A stretch of DNA of 64,000 nucleotides from an uncultured Alphaproteobacteria bacterium (GCA_949297145.1 CASFQO010000014.1:35736-99735), one strand, 5' to 3'; counted from the first letter of the stretch, positions 48,461 to 58,846 are shown. The notes: generated by a model from the sequence alone, not told the origin. Numbers and translations are program-made.

Positions 48461-48484
48461 AAAAGAGCACTAATTATAGTGCCC
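48461..48484 (-). terminator. Terminator of tRNA-His
   Basis: GCACTA and TAGTGC around ATTA. On the minus strand the stem is followed by TCTTTTTC, 11 bases after the tRNA's CCA. Confidence 0.78.
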
Positions 48485-48494
48485 CTTTACAATC

Positions 48495-48571
48495 TGGGGC
48501 GGACGATGAGGCTCGAACTCACGACAACCGGTACCACAAACCGGGGCTCTACCAACTGAGCTACGTCCGCC
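48495..48571 (-). tRNA. tRNA-His (GTG anticodon)
   Basis: Folds as a full cloverleaf: acceptor GCGGACG/CGTCCGC, D arm GCTC..GAGC, anticodon arm CCGGT-TTGTGGT-ACCGG with GTG, T arm GTGAG-TTCGAGC-CTCAT, and encoded CCA. The extra G at -1 opposite C73, the identity element read by HisRS, is present in the DNA. Confidence 0.96.
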
Positions 48572-48722
48572 ATTGCTCTGAAGTTTTTACAGACAAATAT
48601 TTATAAAGTCAAGCGAAAAAATATAATTTTTTTATCAGTTAATAATCCAAAATTAACAATTTATTTTCTTTTTAAAGTTTATTATACAGCATTACAAGAT
48701 CAGGGAAAGGATTCAACACGAA

Positions 48723-49637
48723 ATGAAAGCATTAAAAATCTTCTGCTTAGCTTTATTATGTTTAAGTTATACAACAACTTCATCAACCGCCGCAAGTGGA
48801 ACTTCTTCAATCGTTATTGATGCAAAAAGCGGTAACATTTTATACGCCGACAAAGCAGAAGAACTACGCTACCCAGCCTCTTTAACCAAATTAATGACTC
48901 TCTATATAACATTCAATGCGCTAGAAACCGGAAAATTAAAATTAACCGATAAATTAAAAGTATCAGCAACAGCTGCCTCTCGCTCTCCTTCAAAACTTGG
49001 AATGCCGGCAGGCTCTTATATTGATGTAAAAACTCTTATTCAAGCCTTAATTGTCAAATCCGCAAATGACTGCGCCACTGTTTTAGCAGAAGCCTTAAGT
49101 CCATCAGAAGCTGAATTTGCAAAATTGATGACTCAAACTGCCCGTCAACTCGGGATGTATCGCACAACATTCAAGAATGCATCCGGTCTTCCTAATTCAG
49201 CACAAAAGACAACTGCCAAAGACTTAGCTATTTTAGGTGCGGCAATGTACCATCACTTCCCACAATATTATCACCTGTTCTCACTAAACCAGTTTCAATA
49301 CAATGGTATTACATACAAAACGCATAATTACTTGTTAAACGATTCGCTTGGGACAGATGGTATGAAGACAGGTTACACAGCAGCTTCCGGATTTAATATT
49401 TTAACATCTGCCCAACAAGGTAACTATAGAGTAATCGCAGTTACGCTAGGACATAAAAAAGTAAAAGAGCGTGATGAAAACGTATCCAAGATGATGGAAG
49501 TTTCTCTGAATTATATGAAGCAAAATCCGGAAAGGATTAACACGGCTGAATTAAAGAGTGCCATTAACAGTTCTCTTCGTGGTAACAAAACACAAACAGC
49601 CTACAATCATCACTCTCAAAACAAATACCATCGCTAA
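48723..49637 (+). CDS. dacA: D-alanyl-D-alanine carboxypeptidase (S11, PBP5/6 family)
   Basis: Trims the terminal D-Ala from peptidoglycan pentapeptides in the periplasm. 304 aa. Signal peptide 1-24 (ends STAA). The three active-site motifs are present in order: SLTK near residue 59, SAND near 117 and KTGY near 223. The usual C-terminal domain of PBP5 is mostly missing, and the protein ends in a His/Asn-rich tail, as in shorter alphaproteobacterial DacF-like forms. The MipZ-like gene follows 6 bases after its stop, so the two are probably co-transcribed. The gene symbol is the general one; the exact Dac subtype is uncertain. Confidence 0.9.
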   Translation: MKALKIFCLALLCLSYTTTSSTAASGTSSIVIDAKSGNILYADKAEELRYPASLTKLMTLYITFNALETGKLKLTDKLKVSATAASRSPSKLGMPAGSYIDVKTLIQALIVKSANDCATVLAEALSPSEAEFAKLMTQTARQLGMYRTTFKNASGLPNSAQKTTAKDLAILGAAMYHHFPQYYHLFSLNQFQYNGITYKTHNYLLNDSLGTDGMKTGYTAASGFNILTSAQQGNYRVIAVTLGHKKVKERDENVSKMMEVSLNYMKQNPERINTAELKSAINSSLRGNKTQTAYNHHSQNKYHR

Positions 49638-49643
49638 TATATT

Positions 49644-50312
49644 ATGTCAGAAAACAGCCCTCACATTATAATTATAGATGGCGAAAAAGGTTCTGGACGC
49701 AAAACACTATGTTTTGAGTTGGCTTTAATTTTACTCTATAATCAGCAAAAAACAGCACTTTTGCTAAAACCGGATTCAAGACTTAAAACCATAATAGAAA
49801 CACGCCATCAGAAGCATCCGGAACTACTTTCTCCGGATATACTAAGCAGAGAAGAATTTCTAGAGAAAGCACACACGTATAATGCGGTAATAATTCCTGA
49901 ATCTAATTGGGAAGACACTTTGGCAGAGCAAGCCTCAACTTACATTACCGTTTTAAAACATAACAAGAATACCGCAAAAGATTTTCAAAACAATCTAACC
50001 TACATTAATAATGTCTGGGAATTAAAAAAGAAAATTGCAGCAAAACACAACCACAGCCTAAATTGGATAGTTTGTCAAAACAATCTTTATCCGACCACAA
50101 GGCGGGAAACCTATGAAGAGTTAAGCAAAAAATCAAGATTATACGGTTTTAGAACGCCGCCGCCGCTAAATTTTCGTTTTGCCTATCAAAACACGACTTC
50201 AGGCATTTCTGCACAAGACCGAACAATGCCTTCACTGGAAAAAACGCTGACATATGAAGATATTTGCGCCAAAAGAGAAATCACCAAGCTTGCAGAATTT
50301 ATCTTTAGCTAA
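49644..50312 (+). CDS. mipZ: MipZ-like division-site ATPase (divergent ParA/MinD family)
   Basis: 222 aa. MipZ forms a gradient from the pole with ParB and blocks FtsZ assembly away from midcell in Alphaproteobacteria. The P-loop is 'GEKGSGRKT' near residue 13, with Arg in the place of the usual G of KGG.GKS/T, followed by 'LCFELALILLYNQQKTALL', which keeps the deviant Walker A layout. 'LNWIVCQNNLYPTTRRETYEEL' near 135 and 'RLYGFRTPPPLNFRF' near 165 mirror MipZ's later 'NR...N......L....GFR'. At 222 aa it is shorter than Caulobacter MipZ (about 270) and lacks a clear switch region, so it may be a degenerate paralogue. Family placement is moderate. Confidence 0.62.
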   Translation: MSENSPHIIIIDGEKGSGRKTLCFELALILLYNQQKTALLLKPDSRLKTIIETRHQKHPELLSPDILSREEFLEKAHTYNAVIIPESNWEDTLAEQASTYITVLKHNKNTAKDFQNNLTYINNVWELKKKIAAKHNHSLNWIVCQNNLYPTTRRETYEELSKKSRLYGFRTPPPLNFRFAYQNTTSGISAQDRTMPSLEKTLTYEDICAKREITKLAEFIFS

Positions 50313-50390
50313 TAAATAATCTTTACAAGCCAAGCATTTTATTCTAATGTGGCAACAAAAGTTTTTAACATTTAATTCAAAGGGACGCAA

Positions 50391-52010
50391 ATGATAGAAA
50401 CAATCGCAACAAATCCTTACACCGACCAAAAAATGGGCACTGCCGGATTAAGAAAAAAAATAGCCGTCGCCATGCAACCCAACTACATTGAAAACTTTCT
50501 GCAAAGCATTTTCAATACGATTCCAAATTTAAAAGAAAAATCGTTTTTAGTCGGCGGAGATGGACGTTATTTTAACAAAACAGCCATACAAAAAATTATA
50601 AAGATTGCAGCCGCCAACCATGTCAAAAAGCTTTACATCGGTCAAAACGGTTTAGTTTCGACACCAGCGGGCTCTTGCATTATTCTAAAAAACAAGTTGG
50701 ACGGGGGACTGATTTTAACAGCTTCGCATAACCCAGGCGGTATAAACGGAGATTTCGGCTTAAAATATTCCACATCCACCGGAGGCCAATGCCAGCCACA
50801 TGAAAGCCAAGCTATTTTAGAACAAACCTTAAAAATAAAAGAATACAAGATATCCGATTCTCCGGATTTAGATTTATCCCACCTTGGCGTTTTCCATTGT
50901 GAAGAAACAGAAATAGAAGTCATTGATCCATATACCGATTATATAAAGATGATGGAAGGCATTTTTGACTTCAACCAGCTTCGCTCGTTATTGACTTCAA
51001 AATTTAGATTTGTTTTTGATGCGATGAACGGTGTTACAGGGCCTTATGCTAAAAGGATTTTTGAAGAAATTTTAGGCGCCCCACAAGGAAGCGTTCTTAA
51101 TGCAACCCCAAAAGAAGATTTTGGCGGACTTCATCCGGATCCAAATCTAATCTATGCCAAAACCCTTGTAGATTTGATGTACTCAGACAATGCGTCTGAT
51201 TTTGCCGCTGCCAATGATGGAGATGGAGACAGAAATATGATTCTCGGTTCCCATTTTTTCATCTGCCCCAGTGATAGTTTAGCTATTTTAACAGACAACT
51301 ATCGTTTAATACCTGCCTACAAGGATGGCATTTACGGCGTAGCCAAATCTGCAGCAACTTCCATGGCTGTCAAAAGAGTTGCCGATGCTTTAAAAATCGG
51401 TTTTTATGAAGTTCCAACCGGATGGAAATATTTCGTAAATTTAATGGATTCAAAGCGTATAACATTCTGCGGAGAAGAAAGTTTCGGCACCGGCGCTGCA
51501 CATATCCGTGAAAAAGACGGCATTTGGGCGGTATTGTTCTGGTTGAGCATCATTGCCAACACACACAAAACCGTCAAACAAATCGCCATAGAACACTGGC
51601 AAAAATACGGCCGCAGTTATTTCTTAAGAAACGACTTTGAAGGTATTGAACAAAGTGTAGCTGATAAACTGATGTCAGAATTGGAGCAAAGATTACCTCA
51701 GCTTTCCGGTAAACAATTTGGAAGTTTCACGGTTTCCACCGCATATCCATTTGTTTACAATGATCCGGTTGATAACACCTCTACACAAAACGGTTTAATT
51801 GTTCACTTTACCGATGGTTCCCGCATCGTATACCGCCTGTCCGGTACCGGCACCAATGGCGCAACACTAAGAACATATATCGAAAGATATGTTACTGGCG
51901 ACATTGATGAAGATCCGAACAAAATGTTACAAGAACTGTGCGCAGTATCAAGAGAAATCTCTAATGTAACCGCCTTAACCGGCAAAGAACAACCGGATAT
52001 TATCACCTGA
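50391..52010 (+). CDS. pgm: Phosphoglucomutase (alpha-D-glucose)
   Basis: Interconverts glucose-1-phosphate and glucose-6-phosphate and so supplies UDP-glucose for the ugd and gtr genes in this window. 539 aa, normal for the PGM1-type. 'GTAGLRKK' near residue 16, the active Ser in TASHNPGG near 110, metal loop 'DGDGDRNM' near 279 and sugar loop 'CGEESFGTG' near 362, with phosphate-binding 'RLSGTGTNGATLR' near 482. AGGGA upstream of the ATG. Confidence 0.95.
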   Translation: MIETIATNPYTDQKMGTAGLRKKIAVAMQPNYIENFLQSIFNTIPNLKEKSFLVGGDGRYFNKTAIQKIIKIAAANHVKKLYIGQNGLVSTPAGSCIILKNKLDGGLILTASHNPGGINGDFGLKYSTSTGGQCQPHESQAILEQTLKIKEYKISDSPDLDLSHLGVFHCEETEIEVIDPYTDYIKMMEGIFDFNQLRSLLTSKFRFVFDAMNGVTGPYAKRIFEEILGAPQGSVLNATPKEDFGGLHPDPNLIYAKTLVDLMYSDNASDFAAANDGDGDRNMILGSHFFICPSDSLAILTDNYRLIPAYKDGIYGVAKSAATSMAVKRVADALKIGFYEVPTGWKYFVNLMDSKRITFCGEESFGTGAAHIREKDGIWAVLFWLSIIANTHKTVKQIAIEHWQKYGRSYFLRNDFEGIEQSVADKLMSELEQRLPQLSGKQFGSFTVSTAYPFVYNDPVDNTSTQNGLIVHFTDGSRIVYRLSGTGTNGATLRTYIERYVTGDIDEDPNKMLQELCAVSREISNVTALTGKEQPDIIT

Positions 52011-52034
52011 TTAAACTTATATTGAGGGTCAATA

Positions 52035-54683
52035 ATGTTTAAGAAAGACCAAAATATTCGTCCTGATAAAATATTGGAAGAGCGGTTATTACTACTCGTG
52101 TTTATGCTGACAGCAACCGTTGTCAGCATAGGCATTTTATTTGCCTATCCCACATTTTTACGACCGATTATTTTGTTTGTCTTCTTTTTCATTATCCTAA
52201 GCATCTATATCACCATAACCATTTTGCAATCTGGCGAAACAGCCATTTTATATGGCGGACTGGCCAATGAGATTTTGAAAAACAAAAAAACGTGTTATAC
52301 CATAGTAAATGCGGCCGGAAAAACAATTTTACAAAACGAACTGGCCAAAGATTTTCTAAAAGGCGACGACATCCTACAATTTTTAGAAAATCATATTGTC
52401 AAGAGTGAGAGCAACCTGCAGCGGTTAAAGCAATTAAGAGCTTCAGCCGAACACTTAAAAGAAGACACTTTGGAAATTGCACTCAAATTTGACACAACGG
52501 CAATTTTCTCCGGTGAAGAATGGTATCGCGTAAGTATCCGTCCGATTAGCTTAAATCAAATCAATGATGTTGATGATGCCAGCAAGTTTGACTTAAAATA
52601 TAATATTTATCTATTGTGGAGTCTGGAAAATATAACCTCAGAAAAGACCATAGATAATATTTTTCAAGAAGAACGACGCGCTTTTTACAACTTTTTAAAT
52701 TTTATGCCGTTGGGACTATATATTTTAAACTCCAAAGGTAAGATAGAATATGTCAACCGCACTCTAAGCCGTATTTTAAATATAGAAAAAGAAAATTTAT
52801 TAGGAAAAGAAATAACGGAATTTCTCCCCATCAGCAGCGAGGGTGAACAACACCTAAACAATGCTTGCACGCAATATACGACCTACATAAAAGACGCAAA
52901 CAACGTAACCCATGAGTATCTCGTCAAAGTAGACCGCTTCAAACAAGGTGATGAACAGCAAACCCGAGGGACGGTAATCGGAAATATCCCGACAGATACA
53001 AGTCTTAAACTCTCTTATGAAGAAATCACTTCAGAAGCCAATAGTGTGTTTAATTTTTCCCCTTTTGGCATGATGTTATTAGATACAGATTTAGTCATCA
53101 AGCGTATTAATCAAAAATTTACAGAGATATTGGGCGTATCTTCCTCATCTCAGCTTTTAGATAACTACCTTTCAAATTACTTAGATGATGAGAGTATTAA
53201 TAAAATCAAAAAGCAGCTCGCAACCTTTTTATCAGAAACAGAAAAATTGCAACCAGCCTATTTTGATTTGAACTTAAAAGGGAAAAATAAAAATAAGATA
53301 CTCCGCATTTACATATGCCCGCTATTTTCATCCCCGATACAAACCAAAGAAAACATCAAAGGTATTGTCTTATTCTGCATTGATGCAACTGAGCAAAAGA
53401 ATTTGGAAACGCAATTTGCCCAAGCCCAAAAGATGCAAGCCATGGGACAACTTGCCGGAGGCATTGCACACGACTTCAACAATTTGCTGACCGCGATGAT
53501 TGGTTTTTGCGATTTACTCCTCCAAAAGCACAAAATTGGCGATTCTTCATTTGCCGATATCATCCAAATCAAACAAAACGCCAATTGCGCCGCAGAATTA
53601 GTAAAACAATTATTGCAATTTTCTCGTAAACAACCGCTGCAACCAGAATTGAGTAATATTACGGATATTCTCGTAAATTACACCCCTCTTCTAAAAAGAA
53701 CAGTAGGAGAACAGATTGATTTACGCTTCCGTCATGGAGAGAATTTGGACTATATTAAAGTAGACAAAGTACAATTCCTACAAGTTGTTCTCAATCTCTG
53801 CGTAAACGCCAAAGATGCGATGAATAAAAAAGGAACTCTGACTATTTCCACCCAAAAAGAAACTTTACTAGAGCCCTACCATTTTGGTGCAGAGACGATA
53901 GAAAGCGGCAGTTTTATTCGTATGGACGTAACAGACACAGGCTGTGGTATTCCTCTTGAAAATCTATCCCGTATATTTGAACCGTTTTTCTCAACCAAAC
54001 AAAATGTTGTTGGTTCCGGAACAGGACTTGGTTTAGCAACGGTTTACGGTATTGTCCGTCAGATGGAAGGTTTCATCAAAGTCAAAAGCACCATAAACGT
54101 CGGTACAACTTTTTCTATTTATTTACCAGCGTATGCTGCTGAGACAGTTGCAAAGAAGGAAAACGACACAACAGCTCGTAGAGTTTTAAATGATAAAAGA
54201 GGTCGCGCGGTTTTAACCCCATCGGCCATCCCTTCTCCACAAAAAGATAATGAAAAAGTCATCTTAGGACTTAATTTATCAGCGGTAGAAGACCCAAATC
54301 AAAATCCGGAAGACATAGAGAACACCAGAATATTGTTTGTTGATGATGAAAACTCCGTCCGCACTTTTGCCTTACGCGCTCTCCGCAAAAAAGGTTATGA
54401 CGTTGTAGGCTGCAGTTCGGCCGAAAATGCGCTGGAAACACTAGAGCATGACAAGAATTTCCAATTGCTGATAACCGATATGGTTATGCCCGGTCAAAAC
54501 GGTATCGAGTTATCCAAACAAGTACTGGAAATGTTGCCGGATATCAAAATCATTTTAGCTTCCGGCTATTCCGAAGATATCCTAAAAGGTGAATTTAATG
54601 ATGTAGATAATTTATCTTTCATCCCAAAACCGTTTAGTTTAAGCGATTTAACCCAAAAAGTTTATGAGGTCATGAAATCATAA
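52035..54683 (+). CDS. cckA: Hybrid sensor histidine kinase CckA
   Basis: Master cell-cycle kinase of Alphaproteobacteria, feeding phosphate through ChpT to CtrA. 882 aa. Two helices (about residues 17-60), two PAS-like regions (about 215-320 and 335-455), HisKA with the phospho-acceptor His479 in GGIAHDFNNLL, ATPase motifs 'NLCVNAKDAM' near 595, 'DTGCGIP' near 636 and 'GTGLGLA' near 664, and a C-terminal receiver with Asp815 in LLITDMVMPG. The layout and the HDFNNLLTAMIGFCDLLL block match CckA. It shares its stop with the start of the HdaA-like gene. ChpT and CtrA are not in the window. Confidence 0.93.
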   Translation: MFKKDQNIRPDKILEERLLLLVFMLTATVVSIGILFAYPTFLRPIILFVFFFIILSIYITITILQSGETAILYGGLANEILKNKKTCYTIVNAAGKTILQNELAKDFLKGDDILQFLENHIVKSESNLQRLKQLRASAEHLKEDTLEIALKFDTTAIFSGEEWYRVSIRPISLNQINDVDDASKFDLKYNIYLLWSLENITSEKTIDNIFQEERRAFYNFLNFMPLGLYILNSKGKIEYVNRTLSRILNIEKENLLGKEITEFLPISSEGEQHLNNACTQYTTYIKDANNVTHEYLVKVDRFKQGDEQQTRGTVIGNIPTDTSLKLSYEEITSEANSVFNFSPFGMMLLDTDLVIKRINQKFTEILGVSSSSQLLDNYLSNYLDDESINKIKKQLATFLSETEKLQPAYFDLNLKGKNKNKILRIYICPLFSSPIQTKENIKGIVLFCIDATEQKNLETQFAQAQKMQAMGQLAGGIAHDFNNLLTAMIGFCDLLLQKHKIGDSSFADIIQIKQNANCAAELVKQLLQFSRKQPLQPELSNITDILVNYTPLLKRTVGEQIDLRFRHGENLDYIKVDKVQFLQVVLNLCVNAKDAMNKKGTLTISTQKETLLEPYHFGAETIESGSFIRMDVTDTGCGIPLENLSRIFEPFFSTKQNVVGSGTGLGLATVYGIVRQMEGFIKVKSTINVGTTFSIYLPAYAAETVAKKENDTTARRVLNDKRGRAVLTPSAIPSPQKDNEKVILGLNLSAVEDPNQNPEDIENTRILFVDDENSVRTFALRALRKKGYDVVGCSSAENALETLEHDKNFQLLITDMVMPGQNGIELSKQVLEMLPDIKIILASGYSEDILKGEFNDVDNLSFIPKPFSLSDLTQKVYEVMKS

Positions 54684-55420
54684 TGAATAACCGCTACAAC
54701 GATAAAACCGGACAATATAAACTCAAATTCGCTCCGCGCAACGATCTAAGCGAAGAAGATTTCATGGTAACTTCTTGCAATGAAACCGCTTACAAAGCCA
54801 TCAAACTTTGGCCCTATTGGCAACACTTTGCCTTGAGCATCTATGGGCCACAAAGTTGCGGCAAATCACACCTTGCCCATATGTGGGTAGACCGCGTTCA
54901 AAAGTCTTTACCGCGCCCAATACAAATTCCAATAATAGAAGCGCACAATCTGAATATGAAAAACGTCAATAAGATAGCCCACGAAAATAACTATCTCGTC
55001 ATAGAAGATATGGACACTAATATAAATGAAGAGGCCTTTTTCCATCTCTATAATTTTTTCAATGGTCCCGAGCGCTATATATTATTTACCTCAGAGCTGC
55101 CTCTGTCAAAAATACCGCTCAAATTACCGGATTTGCGCTCACGTTTAAACATTATTCCAAGTGTAGAGATAGAACAACCCGATGATGAAATGCTGACAGC
55201 ACTCATTGCCAAACTATTTAATGACCGCCAAATCATCATCACCCAAGAAATATTGGATTACATTTTAAAACATACCGAGCGCTCTTTTTCATTTGTAACC
55301 AGACTTGTAGAAGAAATTGATGACATATCCTGGACATACGGGCGCGCCGTATCTATTCCGATAATCAAAGAAGCCCTAAAGAATTTAACCAAGAACCAGC
55401 AACTGGAATTATTCATATGA
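54683..55420 (+). CDS. hdaA: DnaA-related regulator HdaA
   Basis: Regulatory inactivator of DnaA: stimulates ATP hydrolysis on DnaA together with the beta clamp and limits re-initiation. 245 aa. N-terminal 'YKLKFAPRNDLSEEDFMV' with a short clamp-binding-like start, Walker A 'GPQSCGKSHLAH' near residue 57, the sensor and Arg-finger region 'LPDLRSRLNIIPSVEIEQPDD' near 150, and no DNA-binding domain IV, which separates it from DnaA. The start overlaps the cckA stop by one base and its own stop overlaps truB, so the three are one coupled unit. Confidence 0.86.
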   Translation: MNNRYNDKTGQYKLKFAPRNDLSEEDFMVTSCNETAYKAIKLWPYWQHFALSIYGPQSCGKSHLAHMWVDRVQKSLPRPIQIPIIEAHNLNMKNVNKIAHENNYLVIEDMDTNINEEAFFHLYNFFNGPERYILFTSELPLSKIPLKLPDLRSRLNIIPSVEIEQPDDEMLTALIAKLFNDRQIIITQEILDYILKHTERSFSFVTRLVEEIDDISWTYGRAVSIPIIKEALKNLTKNQQLELFI

Positions 55421-56319
55421 GCAGCCACTACACCGAAAACATCAATGGTTGGATTATCTTAGACAAGCCGCAAGGCGTTAGTTCAAATCAAATTTTGCGC
55501 AAAATACAATACGAATTACGTGCTAAAAAAGCCGGACATATCGGAACGCTAGACCCATTTGCAACGGGCGTTTTACCCTTAGCTTTTGGAGAAGCAACCA
55601 AACTAATCCCTTTTTTAGAAGAAGGAAATAAGACCTACGAGTTCACCTTAAAATTTAAAGAGGGGACATCAACCGATGACACCGAAGGCGAGATAATAAA
55701 AACTTCTGATTATCTCCCTTCAAAAGAAGAAATAGATAAAATATTGCCGCAATTTATCGGAAAAATAACGCAAATTCCACCCAAACACTCAGCTATTCAC
55801 ATCAACGGCCAACGCGCTTATGAACTAGCCAGAAAAGGAACAGAGTTCGAAATACCTCGCCGAGAAATCACGATATATGAGCTAAAGATGACAGACTACC
55901 GCCAACAAACATCTGAAGCTGATTTTTGCATAACCTGCAGCAAAGGCACCTATGTGCGAACACTGGGACATGATATTGCAGAAGCACTAAACACCTGCGG
56001 GCATTTAACCTCGCTAAGACGCACGCAAAATGGAATTTTCAAAATATCTGATACGATTTTGCTGGAAAATTTAAAAAATATATTGTATAAGGAGCAAGGA
56101 GTTTCAGTAATTCTTCCTGTAGAAACGTTTCTGTGCGACATCACGGATATCGCTGTAACAGAAGAAGAAGCTCAAAAGCTTAAACATGGGCAAAGCCTCT
56201 CTGCGCAACGGTTTCAGCCGCTTAGCGGAAGAATTGCCGCGCTCTATGACCATAAGCTCATAGCCCTGTTGGAAAAGAAAGAAAAAACTTTGATTCCGAT
56301 TCGGGTTTTTAATCATTGA
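55417..56319 (+). CDS. truB: tRNA pseudouridine-55 synthase TruB
   Basis: Makes pseudouridine 55 in the T loop of tRNAs. 300 aa. 'GWIILDKPQGVSSNQ' near 10, the catalytic Asp in 'AGHIGTLDPFATGVLPLAFGEATK' near 38-61, and 'SKGTYVRTLGHDIAE' near 175 are diagnostic. The C-terminal PUA-like part is short. It overlaps hdaA by 4 bases and lies 30 bases before rpsO; the truB-rpsO-pnp order is widely kept among Proteobacteria. Confidence 0.97.
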   Translation: MSSHYTENINGWIILDKPQGVSSNQILRKIQYELRAKKAGHIGTLDPFATGVLPLAFGEATKLIPFLEEGNKTYEFTLKFKEGTSTDDTEGEIIKTSDYLPSKEEIDKILPQFIGKITQIPPKHSAIHINGQRAYELARKGTEFEIPRREITIYELKMTDYRQQTSEADFCITCSKGTYVRTLGHDIAEALNTCGHLTSLRRTQNGIFKISDTILLENLKNILYKEQGVSVILPVETFLCDITDIAVTEEEAQKLKHGQSLSAQRFQPLSGRIAALYDHKLIALLEKKEKTLIPIRVFNH

Positions 56320-56349
56320 TTTAAAAAAATTAGAAAAAGGAAATAAAAG

Positions 56350-56619
56350 ATGTCGATTACAAATGAAAAGAAACAAGAAATTATTGCGCAATATGGTACA
56401 AAACCGGGCGACACAGGTTCTCCTGAAGTTCAAATTGCGATCTGGACATACAGAATTAACGCATTGATTGAACACTTCAACACTCATCAAAAAGACCTTC
56501 ACTCACGTTTAGGTTTGATGAAGATGGTAAGTCGTCGTCGTCACTTGCTTGATCACTTGAAAAAGACAAGTGAAGAAAGATATCAAACATTGATTAAGAA
56601 ATTAGATTTACGTAAGTAA
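56350..56619 (+). CDS. rpsO: 30S ribosomal protein S15
   Basis: 89 aa, the standard length. '[25 protein letters not shown]' (about 6-30), '[31 protein letters not shown]' near 38 and '[12 protein letters not shown]' at the end. Binds 16S rRNA h20-h22. A strong hairpin follows before pnp. Confidence 0.98.
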   Translation: MSITNEKKQEIIAQYGTKPGDTGSPEVQIAIWTYRINALIEHFNTHQKDLHSRLGLMKMVSRRRHLLDHLKKTSEERYQTLIKKLDLRK

Positions 56620-56628
56620 TGTTTGAAA

Positions 56629-56684
56629 CAAATAGCGGAGCAATGGGGCTCCGCTATTTGCAAAAATCCTGGTATCATGCCAGG
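56629..56684 (+). promoter_or_regulatory. Double hairpin between rpsO and pnp
   Basis: A 13-bp perfect stem CAAATAGCGGAGC/GCTCCGCTATTTG (56629-56660, 6-base loop) is followed by CCTGG/CCAGG (56668-56684) ending 30 bases before pnp. Position and shape match the rpsO-pnp processing region of enterobacteria, where RNase III cuts a pnp-leader stem and PNPase then represses itself. The first stem has only CAAAAAT after it, so it is a leaky terminator at most. Confidence 0.72.
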
Positions 56685-56714
56685 TGAGGTATTTTAGAAG
56701 GAAAGGTAAAAAAT

Positions 56715-58829
56715 ATGGTCAATTGGAATGTGTGCCGCAAAGAAATGGAATGGGGCGGACGCAAATTAGTATTAGAAACAGGAAAAGTAGCAAAACAAGC
56801 CACCGGCGCTGTCTGGGCAAGTTATGGAGATACAGTTGTCGTTGCAACAGTTGTTGCTGCTAAAGAAGTCAAAGCAGATCAAGATTTTTTCCCTTTAACT
56901 GTTAACTATCAGGAAAAATATTATGCCACCGGAAAAATCCCCGGCGGATTTTTAAAACGTGAAGGCAAGCCATCCGAGCATGAAGTTTTGGTATCACGTT
57001 TAATAGACAGACCGATTCGTCCGTTATTCCCTGATGCGTTTAAGAATGAAGTACAAATTGTCTGCACCACAATCGCTCATGACAAAAAGACTGATTCTGA
57101 TATTTTGGCCATGGTAGCTGCTTCAGCTGCATTAGCCATTTCAGGCATTCCGTTCTTAGGACCGATTGGTGCCGCCAAAGTTGGTTATATCAATGGCGAA
57201 TATGTCTTAAACCCAACAGTTGAAGAATTGAAAAAATCTGAACTTGAATTAACCGTAGCCGGAACAGAAGAAGGTGTTTTAATGGTTGAATCAGAAGCCA
57301 ACGAGCTTTCAGAAGAAACCATGTTAAACGCAGTAATGTTTGGTTTTGATAACTTCCAACCGGTTATCAAGTTAATCAATGAATTAAAAGCAGAAGCCGG
57401 CAAAGAAGCATGGGAAGCTCCTGTATTTCCGCCGGAGTTTGATGCTCTGTATGAAAGAATTGAGAAAGACTTCCGTAGCAAATATGAAGAAGCCTTCAAT
57501 GAAGTTGACAAGCAAAAACGTTCAACCCGTTTAGGTGAATTAAGCGCAGAAGTTAACGCCACGATTGATCCGGAAAATGAATTGGAAGTTCGCTATTCTT
57601 TGGATGCGATTGAAAAGTTAATGCACTCTGTCATGAGAGAAAAGGTTTTAACAACCGGCAAGCGTATTGATGGCCGTGACACAAAAACTGTTCGCCCGAT
57701 TACATGCGAAGTAAATGTTTTACCAACGACTCACGGTTCTGCAATATTTACCCGCGGTGAAACCCAAGCTTTAGTGGTAACAACTTTGGGAACAGCCGAA
57801 GATGCACAAATCATTGACGGTTTGATGGATGAAGAGCGCCAAGATTTTATGTTGCAATATAATTTCCCTCCATTTTCAGTTGGTGAATGCGGCAGATTAG
57901 GTTCTCCGGGAAGACGTGAAATTGGACATGGGAAATTAGCTTGGCGTGCAATTCACCCAATGATGCCAAAAGATAAGAGTGAATTTCCGTACACCGTAAG
58001 AGTTGTATCTGATATTATGGAATCAAATGGTTCATCATCCATGGCAACCGTATGTGGATCCGTGTTATCATTAATGGACGCAGGCGTTCCGTTGAAAAAG
58101 CCGGTAGCTGGTATCGCGATGGGCTTAATCAAAGAAGATGACGGCAGAGTAGCCATTTTGACGGATATTCTTGGCGATGAAGACCACCTTGGCGATATGG
58201 ACTTCAAGGTAGCCGGAACAAAAGACGGCGTAACCGCTTTGCAAATGGATATTAAAATCACTTCCATCACCAAAGAGATTATGAAAAATGCCTTAGCCCA
58301 AGCGCATGAAGGCAGAATTCACATCTTAGGTGAAATGGCAAAAGCATTACCGGCACCAAGAGCAGAAATTTCTCCGCGTGCTCCACGTATTATCTCTATC
58401 AAGATTCCGGTAGACAAGATTCGTGAAGTTATCGGAACAGGTGGTAAAGTTATTCGTGACATCATTGAAAAGACCAATACCAAAATTGATATTGACGATG
58501 ATGGAACCGTAAATGTTGCCGCTGTAGATAAGCAAGATGCCGATGCCGCTATTGACATCATCAACGGTATTGTTGCCGTTCCAGAAGAAGGCAAAAACTA
58601 TCATGGTGTCATCACCAAAATCATGGACTTTGGCGCATTTGTTCGTTTCTTAGGAACAACTGAAGGTCTAGTACATATTTCAGAAGTTAAAAACGAACGC
58701 ATTGCCTCAGTCAGCGACTTCTACAAAGAAGGCGACAAGATTTGGGTTAAATGCTTAGGCACCGATAACCGTGGAAAGATTAAGCTCTCTGCAAAAAGAG
58801 TAAATCAAGAAACCGGTGAAGATGCTTAA
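56715..58829 (+). CDS. pnp: Polyribonucleotide nucleotidyltransferase (PNPase)
   Basis: 3'-5' phosphorolytic exoribonuclease of mRNA decay. 704 aa. Two RNase PH domains (about 10-220 and 300-540): '[29 protein letters not shown]' near 76 and '[22 protein letters not shown]' near 389. The KH domain has '[14 protein letters not shown]' near 570 and the C-terminal S1 domain '[27 protein letters not shown]' near 632. All are intact. GAAGGAAAGG lies upstream of the ATG. The hairpins before it suggest autoregulation. Confidence 0.98.
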   Translation: MVNWNVCRKEMEWGGRKLVLETGKVAKQATGAVWASYGDTVVVATVVAAKEVKADQDFFPLTVNYQEKYYATGKIPGGFLKREGKPSEHEVLVSRLIDRPIRPLFPDAFKNEVQIVCTTIAHDKKTDSDILAMVAASAALAISGIPFLGPIGAAKVGYINGEYVLNPTVEELKKSELELTVAGTEEGVLMVESEANELSEETMLNAVMFGFDNFQPVIKLINELKAEAGKEAWEAPVFPPEFDALYERIEKDFRSKYEEAFNEVDKQKRSTRLGELSAEVNATIDPENELEVRYSLDAIEKLMHSVMREKVLTTGKRIDGRDTKTVRPITCEVNVLPTTHGSAIFTRGETQALVVTTLGTAEDAQIIDGLMDEERQDFMLQYNFPPFSVGECGRLGSPGRREIGHGKLAWRAIHPMMPKDKSEFPYTVRVVSDIMESNGSSSMATVCGSVLSLMDAGVPLKKPVAGIAMGLIKEDDGRVAILTDILGDEDHLGDMDFKVAGTKDGVTALQMDIKITSITKEIMKNALAQAHEGRIHILGEMAKALPAPRAEISPRAPRIISIKIPVDKIREVIGTGGKVIRDIIEKTNTKIDIDDDGTVNVAAVDKQDADAAIDIINGIVAVPEEGKNYHGVITKIMDFGAFVRFLGTTEGLVHISEVKNERIASVSDFYKEGDKIWVKCLGTDNRGKIKLSAKRVNQETGEDA

Positions 58830-58846
58830 TTTAAAAACAGTGTTCT

